Of a stretch of DNA of 5,423 nt, positions 1-5,423 are shown piece after piece. The position numbers and the translations under genes were made by a program. The notes below the pieces were generated by a model that worked only from the letters and a program-made list of their open reading frames with translations, was not told where the DNA came from and did no database searches. Position 1 is the first letter of the stretch; every line of letters begins with the position of its first letter. Where the stretch lies: assembly GCA_030016455.1 (NCBI GenBank), contig JASEJH010000124.1, positions 1 to 5,423 of the forward strand. Direction: 5' to 3'. The stretch is from Thermoanaerobacteraceae bacterium. Lineage in GTDB: Bacteria; Bacillota; Desulfotomaculia; Desulfotomaculales; Ammonificaceae.

Positions 1-28
1 GGGCTCCCGAGCCGGTTTCGCTATACAT
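1..28 (-). CDS. Start of the next operon gene (5' fragment, product unknown; drmA expected by position)
   Basis: Only nine codons are present, reading MYSETGSGA, open to the left edge. The ATG at 28-26 is preceded by GGGAGG with eight bases between, which is near-optimal spacing. A second ATG four bases upstream (32-30) sits too close to that site and meets a TAG after three codons, so it cannot be the start. The gap to the methylase stop is 17 bases and holds no room for a promoter or terminator, so the gene should be co-transcribed with the methylase. In class 1 DISARM loci the gene after drmMI is usually drmA, a helicase-domain protein. That identity is inferred from position only, and the nine residues carry no recognisable motif. 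Confidence 0.6.
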
Positions 29-36
29 TCATTTCG

Positions 37-42
37 CCTCCC
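37..42 (-). promoter_or_regulatory. Ribosome binding site of the gene starting at 28
   Basis: GGGAGG on the minus strand is a strong Shine-Dalgarno match. It lies eight bases before the ATG at 28 and only four before the ATG at 32, and so decides in favour of the former. It lies between the methylase stop (48-46) and the next start. Confidence 0.7.
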
Positions 43-45
43 AAC

Positions 46-3000
46 CTAAAACAGTCTATCCCATGCCTCCAGCACCAGGCGGCGGGTGCGGTATTCGCCG
101 AAATGGCGGGTTTCTTTTTCTTTGAGCACCCGGAAGGTTTCGCCGGGGAAGTCTTCGCCGTAAATTTCCTGGGGGTCGAGGATGTAGCGGAGTTCGTCGC
201 GGGTGAGGCCGTAAAGTTTGGCGTAGCAGGCGTCGAGCTCGGCGCGGATAATGGCGCGGCGTGCAGCATCCCAGCGGAAGGGCGGGACCACTCCGGCGTC
301 CGGATGGACCCGCGGCGACGAGCCGCAGCACTCCTGCCACCGGCGGGCGATCGCTTCCCGCAGCCCCCGGGGGCACTCCTGCCAGACCTCCCGGGCGAAG
401 AGCTCCAGGTCCCAGGCGGTGTAAACCAGCTCTAGGACGCGGGGGACGATGAAGAAGAGGTCGGCTTCGGTGTATTTATCGGGTGGGAGGACGGGGAGTT
501 GTTTTACGAAGAAGAAGTTCATGTTGGTTCCGGCTATCTTCATTCTTGAAACGTAGTCGAATATAAGGGCACCCAGATTACCAGTTAAGGCTAAGCTCCC
601 GGTGGCAGTAGCATGCTCGGGTAGCGCTAAAGGAGTACTATTCCCCACCCCCGCTCGCGGCAGGATGGTGAAGATGGCGGTGCGCACATCTGTAGCACGT
701 GCAACGTTCCTAAACCCTAACAGCCAGCCGTGCCGCCACCCTCCGAGGCGCGCTTCCACCTCTTCCGCCGGCACCCAGTAGCGCGGCAGGACGAAGTAGT
801 CCGGGTCGGCGTAGTCCTCTTCCCGGGGTGTGGGGAGGTGGGTGCTGGAGGTGTTCGGCGGCACGCCCTTATAAGTGCCGAAGCGGTGGTCGAACTGCCA
901 GATCATCTTGGCCTCGTAGAGAGGCAGCCAGATCTCGTCCCCGCGCACGTAACAGAGGCCGTCGGGGCGGCCGAAGTCCCGGCCGCGCATAAGCACGTAT
1001 CCCTGCTGCTCCAGCTCTTCCGTCGTCCGGAAGAGGTGGCTGTCGTTCGACATATGGAACATCGTCATAAACCGGACGCCCCAGGGGTTTTCCCCCGTCC
1101 GCTCGTTGACCAGCACCGGGACGCGGCGGTAAATCTTCTTCGTCAGCTCGGCATCCTGCCGGGTGCGGAAGACGGGGCAGGTGCGGGTGTTAGGGTTTAA
1201 AAGCGCGAAGTCCGCGCTGCTCAGGGTAAATATCCGGCGGTCGTCGCGCAGGTGGTCGGTGCGGGTGAGGAAGAAGGCAAAGCGCTGGGGCTCTGATGAA
1301 CCGCCGGCGCCACGCAGGGTAAGGAGGCAGAATTTGTAGCTCTTATGGACACCAGGAAAAATCCCCTCCCGGTTCTCGAAGTCGTAGAGGCTCGCTAATT
1401 GTCCCTTTTCCACCAGGTGGGCGAAGAAGTGCTTGTTGGTGTCGTCGGTGGCAATCCCGGTGGGAAGAACGATGCCCGCGCGGCCGCCGGGCCGGACGAG
1501 TTGGGAGAAAAGCTCGGCGAAGACGCTGTAGGTGTTGATGTCGCCACGGGCGGTGAGCGGGAAGCGGCCGCTCCCCCGCAGGAACTTGCTCAAGGCCTCG
1601 GCGGCGTGCTTCGCCTCCTGGTACTCCTGCCAGAGGGCAGGGTTGGTTGCGGGTAACTCCCTGATCAACCTATGGCGCGCCGCTTTATTCAAGGCGTTAG
1701 CGATTCTCTCGTCGCGGGTGGCGAAGAACTCTTCCTCCTGAAGCTTGATCCGCTCCCAGGGCGGATTGCAGAGCACCACGTCAAAGCCGCCTTGGGCGAA
1801 GACCTCGGGAAACTCCAGCGGCCAGTGGAAGAAGTTATGCCTTTGGGCAAACTCCCACGCCGCAGCGGTGCAGCGGGGATCCGGCTCCCGGCCCCCGAGA
1901 TAATCAAAAAGAACGCCGTTGGTCGGGATGCGGTTGGCCCGGTCGGCCGCTGTCGTGAGCGAGGCGAAGAAGGCGGCCGTGAAGATATGACAGGCGGTGT
2001 TGTCCCGCCACGAGGTGGTGCCGGCACCGCGCAGCTTCTCGTAAAGCCGGGCCTTCTCGCGAACTTGCGCCGGCGTATCGTCGGGAAGCGCCGCGAGAGG
2101 GCTATATTCCGCCTTTAGGCGGCCGAGCTCCGCCGCCGTGTCAAACTGCGCCGCCGGGTGAAAGAAGAGGACTGGCGCGCTTCGTTCCTGCCGGTTTCGC
2201 TCCCGGAGCGCCCGCGCGACGGCTGGCTCGTCGCCCGCGACGGGCTGGAAGGCCGCGTCGGGAATGCCTTCTTTCAACACCTTGAGGTCGAGCACCCCCA
2301 CGAGGGAATCGCCGCACTTGATCCGGTGGTCGAGAAAGGTAAGGGGTTTGCCGGGCGCGCAGCTCTCGATCCAGAGCGCCACCTTGCAGAGCTCCACGGC
2401 CAAAGGGTTCTTGTCCACGCCGTAAATGCAGTGGCCGATCACCTCGCGGACGGCCAGGCGCACCTGTTCGGGAGAGGGTTCATCATCCCCGTTGCGGATC
2501 CGCGCCAATTCCCGTCCGAGCCTCCTGGCGGCCGCCAGGAGGAAGTGGCCGGAGCCGCAGGCCGGGTCGCAAACCTTTATCGCCAGCAGGGCCCGCTCCT
2601 TTTCACCAGGCGTTTTTGCCTCCCTCAGCCGCTGTGCCACCACGGGCACGAGGGCGCTTTCCACCAGCTCTTCCACTAATTCCCGTGGCGTGTAGTAGGA
2701 GCCGGTGGATTTCCGCTCCGTCCCCGCCGCAAAGCCGAAGGCGATGCGCCCGCCGTCACCGGTGAAGACGGGGTGGTATTCGAGCAGGCTCTCGTAAACG
2801 CTTCCTAATTCCTCCACGTCGAGCGCCGCGTAGTTGACCGGCCGTAAAGTCGCCGAGGGGCCCTCCCGGTACTGAGAAAGACGCGATACAGCCGAGAGGA
2901 GGTCGCGGTTGGCGAGGTGGCTGCCGTTCAGCGCTGAGGTTCCTGAAGAATCGAAGAGGGCGCCGTTTAGGGGCGGCAGGTCGAGCCTTCTGGCTAACTG

Positions 3001-4044
3001 TTCGTCCTGGAAGAGGCGAAAAATGGTTTGCAGGCCAAGCCACAGGTCGGAATGACCGGTATAAGCGCGGCGGTCGGTGCAGAGCCGGCGCAGCCGCTTG
3101 ATACTGTAATAGTCCCTGTAGACAGGGTTAGCGGTTAAGAGATTGCGCTCCTCGGCCACCATTAAGAAAAGGAAGCGGTAGATGAGGCGTAAGAGCTGCT
3201 GGTAAAATTCGTAGGCGGAGAGGCGCCCGGCGCTGATTTCTTCCCGGAGCTTTTCGTTTTGCGAGTGACGGAGGAAGCCGCTGCCCAATATCTGGAGGGC
3301 TTCCTCCACCCCGTCCCGGAGGCGGTCACGGACGCGCCCGCCTTCTTCGATGGTCTGGGTGTAGTAACGCTCCAGCCAGCAGTCCGCGGCAGCGGCGGCG
3401 TCCGCCGGGAGGCGGGTGCGGTGGACAAGGCGGTAAAGGAGGGCGAAATCGGCGAAGTTTTCGTCCGCCATCACCCGCCGGAGGTCGAATTCGATATAGG
3501 TGGGGCGGGTGATCCGTTGGGAATCCCGCAGGAGGCGCAGGCTGAAGCCGTTGGTCACGATACCCCAGAGGTGCTCCGTGCGGTTCAGGTACTCCTGAAG
3601 GAGAGAATGGGGCGCCAGGCGGGGCCGGCCGGATGCGGGCCGGCGGTCGAGGGACTGCCGGCAGCCGACGATGTGGACCGGCGGGGCATTCTCGTCTGTG
3701 CCGGCGCGGTGGGAGATGTGGTAAGTCCGCCCTTCTACTAACGCCGCACGTTGTGTGTAAGTAAGTTCATAGCCCAGCGAATCTAAGAGTGGGATCACCC
3801 AGTGATCACGGGTAACCGTGGTGGCCGGGTCATCTTCCGGCAAGCGCTCCAGCCGGTGCAGAAAGGCTTTCCAGTGACCGCGGGCCTCGTTCCAGGCGCC
3901 GGCAATTTCATCAAGAAGCCGCCGGCGGCGCTCAAGACCAAAATCGGCCGGCTGCTGGCCTTCCACAGTGCCCTCCGCAATCCGGTCAATAATTTCCTGG
4001 CCGAGAAGCCCGCCTTCAATCTTGAGGCACGGGAAGCGGTTCAT
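46..4044 (-). CDS. drmMI: Eco57I-type N6-adenine DNA methyltransferase, likely DISARM class 1 DrmMI
   Basis: This complete 1332-residue protein should transfer a methyl group from S-adenosylmethionine to adenine N6 in DNA. Motifs run in gamma-class order: TGSYYTP (447-453, motif X), DPACGSGHFL (493-502, motif I, SAM binding), YGVDKNPLAVELCK (541-554, motif II), CGDSLVG (577-583, motif III) and NPPW (760-763, catalytic motif IV). GGRAGIVLP (853-861) is a later core strand. Residues 1-230 form a domain with WGIVTNGFSLRLLRD (160-174) and YIEFDL (183-188). About 170 residues separate motifs III and IV. PLYEAKMIWQFDHR (1041-1054) and FRNVARATDVRTAIF (1111-1125) are typical of the C-terminal, probably target-recognising, part of Eco57I/PglX-like enzymes. 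The start is ATGA-coupled to the helicase stop. The pairing with a SNF2 helicase and recalled family blocks (NPPWERIKLQEEEFF) favour DrmMI over BREX PglX or a type IIG enzyme. The methylase call is very sure; the DISARM assignment is about 0.75. Confidence 0.93.
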   Translation of the reverse strand: MNRFPCLKIEGGLLGQEIIDRIAEGTVEGQQPADFGLERRRRLLDEIAGAWNEARGHWKAFLHRLERLPEDDPATTVTRDHWVIPLLDSLGYELTYTQRAALVEGRTYHISHRAGTDENAPPVHIVGCRQSLDRRPASGRPRLAPHSLLQEYLNRTEHLWGIVTNGFSLRLLRDSQRITRPTYIEFDLRRVMADENFADFALLYRLVHRTRLPADAAAAADCWLERYYTQTIEEGGRVRDRLRDGVEEALQILGSGFLRHSQNEKLREEISAGRLSAYEFYQQLLRLIYRFLFLMVAEERNLLTANPVYRDYYSIKRLRRLCTDRRAYTGHSDLWLGLQTIFRLFQDEQLARRLDLPPLNGALFDSSGTSALNGSHLANRDLLSAVSRLSQYREGPSATLRPVNYAALDVEELGSVYESLLEYHPVFTGDGGRIAFGFAAGTERKSTGSYYTPRELVEELVESALVPVVAQRLREAKTPGEKERALLAIKVCDPACGSGHFLLAAARRLGRELARIRNGDDEPSPEQVRLAVREVIGHCIYGVDKNPLAVELCKVALWIESCAPGKPLTFLDHRIKCGDSLVGVLDLKVLKEGIPDAAFQPVAGDEPAVARALRERNRQERSAPVLFFHPAAQFDTAAELGRLKAEYSPLAALPDDTPAQVREKARLYEKLRGAGTTSWRDNTACHIFTAAFFASLTTAADRANRIPTNGVLFDYLGGREPDPRCTAAAWEFAQRHNFFHWPLEFPEVFAQGGFDVVLCNPPWERIKLQEEEFFATRDERIANALNKAARHRLIRELPATNPALWQEYQEAKHAAEALSKFLRGSGRFPLTARGDINTYSVFAELFSQLVRPGGRAGIVLPTGIATDDTNKHFFAHLVEKGQLASLYDFENREGIFPGVHKSYKFCLLTLRGAGGSSEPQRFAFFLTRTDHLRDDRRIFTLSSADFALLNPNTRTCPVFRTRQDAELTKKIYRRVPVLVNERTGENPWGVRFMTMFHMSNDSHLFRTTEELEQQGYVLMRGRDFGRPDGLCYVRGDEIWLPLYEAKMIWQFDHRFGTYKGVPPNTSSTHLPTPREEDYADPDYFVLPRYWVPAEEVEARLGGWRHGWLLGFRNVARATDVRTAIFTILPRAGVGNSTPLALPEHATATGSLALTGNLGALIFDYVSRMKIAGTNMNFFFVKQLPVLPPDKYTEADLFFIVPRVLELVYTAWDLELFAREVWQECPRGLREAIARRWQECCGSSPRVHPDAGVVPPFRWDAARRAIIRAELDACYAKLYGLTRDELRYILDPQEIYGEDFPGETFRVLKEKETRHFGEYRTRRLVLEAWDRLF
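2521..2542. repeat. Perfect 22-base palindrome inside the methylase gene
   Basis: Two arms of 11 bases (cctcctggcgg and its exact complement) meet with no spacer, and the centre contains the eight-base sequence GCGGCCGC. It covers part of the codons for LLAAARRLG (residues 502-510), just after methylase motif I. The flanking bases (g at 2520, a at 2543) do not extend it. It may be only a by-product of GC-rich alanine, leucine and arginine codons. No function is established. Confidence 0.6.
4041..4044 (-). other. ATGA stop/start overlap coupling helicase and methylase
   Basis: The minus strand reads ATGA here: TGA (4043-4041) ends the helicase and ATG (4044-4042) begins the methylase. Such four-base overlaps are a classic sign of translational coupling within one operon, and suggest that the two proteins are made in linked amounts. 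Confidence 0.9.
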
Positions 4045-5423
4045 CGCTTTACCCCTTTCGGCACCGGGAGGAGCACCAGGAGACCTATCAGGTCCGGCGG
4101 AAACTGCGGGCGGACGGCAAGCCCGCGGCGTGCAAGGTGCGCGGCGGCGCGCACCCGCCGGTGGGCGTCTTCAAGTTTTCGCGCCCGCTTAGTGACGAGG
4201 CGCTCAAGGCCGGGCTTGAGTTCGGGCCACCACCCGAGCACCTCCGATAGCACCTCCCGGCGCTCCCCGGAAGTTACCGCCGCATCGGGGTGGAGATTTT
4301 CCAGGAGGCCGAGCGCCTCGGTATCGCTAAGCCAGGTGAGCCGGTCGGGCGGAAAGCCCTGGAAGGCCGCAACCACAACCTCTTCGGCCAGAAGCTCCTT
4401 TTCGCGCTCGGGCTGCTCTAAGAGATACCGCAACCGCAGCAGGAGCAGCACCGTGCGCCGCGCGACCGCCGCCGTCTTTATCACCCCGCAGCGGGCTGCC
4501 GGGGCACTGCTCCCTTGCGTGAGAGCGGCTTCCAAGAGATAGCGGGCCAGGGCGGCCACAAAGGGATGGTTCCGCCCGAGGTACGCGGTGCCTTCGGGGG
4601 CAGGCGTGTTAAAGGTAACGGGCCGTTTGGGCAGCAGATCTTTGAGAAAGGCAGGGACATCGCCTTGAATAGTGATGGTGCCGTCCCGGTTTTGTTCCAC
4701 CCGGAGATTCAGGCGCTGGCAGGCGTTGAGCACAAAGCGCGCCACGGCTCCCGGATCGCCCAGCACGGCGTCGGTCTCGCGAAGCTCTCGCTCTACTTCT
4801 TCCGGTTTGATGGCGCGCTGCGCGAAACGGGTCTGGGTTTCCTTTTCGCGCCTAGCCGCCTCGTCCCAGCGGCGGTGGAAATCCCGCACCGTCAGTTCCT
4901 CAAAGAGTTGGAGCTGCTCCACCCTATGCTCCTTCATGCTCGCAGCGCGGGAGAAAAGGGCATTGAAGATCGCCTCCAATACCGTTTCGCTATCCGCCGG
5001 GACGGGTACGGAAACCCCGAGTCGCTGGTAAATAACCTTGGCTTTGCGGAGCAGGACGTCCAATACCGCACCGTCAACGGGGTTGTCCCTCCCGTAAAAG
5101 AGCACGGCTTTAACCTTTTTGGCCGTCTGGCCGAAGCGGTCCACCCTTCCCTCCCGCTGCTCGAGGCGGTTCGGGTTCCAGGGAAGGTCATAATGGAGCA
5201 CGGCGGTGAAATGCTCCTGGAGGTTGATTCCCTCGCTCAAGCAATCGGTGGCTACAAGGACGCGGCGGGGGAACCGGGCGAGTTCCTCGACCCAGGCGCG
5301 CCGGTCTTCCTCCGGAAGGGTGCCCGTCACGGAAAAAACCTGCAGGTCGGGGAAGCGAGGTTTAAGGCGGCGCTGGAGTTCCGCAGCCACATAGTCGCTG
5401 GTGCCGCTACATCGCCACCAGCG
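4041..5423 (-). CDS. drmD: SNF2/RapA-like helicase, C-terminal part, likely DISARM class 1 DrmD (5' end outside window)
   Basis: There are 460 codons open to the right edge, so the ATPase lobe with Walker A and DExx motifs lies outside. Numbering from the edge, VLVATDCLSEGINLQ (55-69) is helicase motif V. HYDLPWNPNRLEQREGRVDR (77-96), followed by FGQ, holds motif VI with the arginine-finger pattern QRxGRxDRxGQ, typical of SNF2/RapA proteins. VDGAVLDVLLRKA (116-128) and GVSVPVP (136-142) follow. A long C-terminal extension ends with a helical, arginine-rich stretch (KRARKLEDAHRRVRAAAH, 412-429) and a PQFPPDLIGLLVLLPVPKG block (439-457). These resemble DrmD-type helicases as I recall them. The protein should hydrolyse ATP to translocate along DNA, in partnership with the adjacent methylase. 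A GTG at 5390-5388 is internal, because the frame stays open upstream and a helicase lobe cannot start there. The TGA stop overlaps the methylase ATG. Confidence 0.9.
   Translation of the reverse strand, partial: RWWRCSGTSDYVAAELQRRLKPRFPDLQVFSVTGTLPEEDRRAWVEELARFPRRVLVATDCLSEGINLQEHFTAVLHYDLPWNPNRLEQREGRVDRFGQTAKKVKAVLFYGRDNPVDGAVLDVLLRKAKVIYQRLGVSVPVPADSETVLEAIFNALFSRAASMKEHRVEQLQLFEELTVRDFHRRWDEAARREKETQTRFAQRAIKPEEVERELRETDAVLGDPGAVARFVLNACQRLNLRVEQNRDGTITIQGDVPAFLKDLLPKRPVTFNTPAPEGTAYLGRNHPFVAALARYLLEAALTQGSSAPAARCGVIKTAAVARRTVLLLLRLRYLLEQPEREKELLAEEVVVAAFQGFPPDRLTWLSDTEALGLLENLHPDAAVTSGERREVLSEVLGWWPELKPGLERLVTKRARKLEDAHRRVRAAAHLARRGLAVRPQFPPDLIGLLVLLPVPKGVKR
4052..4056 (-). promoter_or_regulatory. 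Probable ribosome binding site of the methylase gene
   Basis: AGGGG on the minus strand lies seven bases before the ATG at 4044, inside the last codons of the helicase gene. It is weaker than the site before the gene at 28. Because of the ATGA overlap, re-initiation by ribosomes finishing the helicase probably also contributes. Confidence 0.5.

Noticed and set aside
21..269. An 82-codon minus-strand frame ending MNV at the left edge
   Set aside because: It runs out of frame within the methylase's 3' end and has low-complexity serine/threonine/proline content. Its last codons are merely the false ATG upstream of the next gene.
711..1199. Telomere-like 11-base inverted pair (taaaccctaac at 711-721 and its complement at 1189-1199)
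   Set aside because: Both copies are inside methylase codons for unrelated residues (LGF and LNPN), 470 bases apart, and not repeated in tandem. Chance is the simplest explanation.
730..1200. Other plus-strand open frames opposite the methylase (for example 730..1200, 2158..2679, 3259..3741)
   Set aside because: They are mirror frames of a conserved methylase, with no recognisable product or convincing ribosome binding site.
3624..3644. Seven-base hairpin arms (gccggcc / ggccggc) with a seven-base loop
   Set aside because: It is inside the methylase coding sequence with no following T-tract, so it is not a terminator. Short GC-only arms are expected in DNA this rich in GC.
46..4044. Methylase as BREX PglX
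   Set aside because: The size is similar and the C-terminal blocks are related, but the neighbour is a SNF2-type helicase directly upstream with an ATGA overlap, and the N-terminal blocks resemble DrmMI more. No BREX partner (PglZ, BrxC) is visible, although the flanks are unseen.
3802..4542. A 246-codon open frame on the plus strand across the helicase-methylase junction
   Set aside because: It lies antisense to two motif-confirmed genes. Its translation is arginine/serine/proline-rich without domain signatures, and such frames are common opposite GC-rich genes.
5388..5390. GTG as the helicase start
   Set aside because: The frame stays open to the right edge, and a start here would leave out the whole first helicase lobe and the entry to the second.

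Overview
The window comes from a GC-rich bacterium (about 70-75 % GC in several 60-base lines counted by hand, with dips to about 50 %) that uses strong Shine-Dalgarno sites. No taxon can be fixed from it. A GC-rich thermophilic Firmicute or a similar organism would fit, but that is a guess. All coding sequence is on the minus strand, so the operon reads from right to left. No promoter, terminator, RNA gene, insertion sequence or CRISPR array is visible.

From 5423 down to 4041 lies the C-terminal 460 residues of a SNF2/RapA-like superfamily 2 helicase. It has helicase motifs V and VI followed by a long family-specific C-terminal region, and its 5' part lies beyond the window. Its TGA stop overlaps by four bases (ATGA) the start of a complete 1332-residue gamma-class (Eco57I-like) N6-adenine DNA methyltransferase at 4044..46. 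After a gap of 17 bases, a third gene starts at 28 behind a strong ribosome binding site and runs off the left edge after nine codons.

The order SNF2 helicase then large Eco57I-type adenine methylase, together with family-typical sequence blocks in both proteins, matches drmD-drmMI of class 1 DISARM anti-phage defence. If so, the methylase marks host DNA as self. The helicase, with partners expected beyond the left edge (drmA, drmB, drmC), would act on incoming unmodified DNA. The third gene is where drmA would be expected, but nine codons cannot prove it. This is therefore most likely part of a described defence family rather than a new system. The points most worth a second look are the methylase's restriction-like N-terminal domain that lacks visible nuclease residues, a perfect palindrome next to methylase motif I, and a low-GC patch in the methylase's 3' part.
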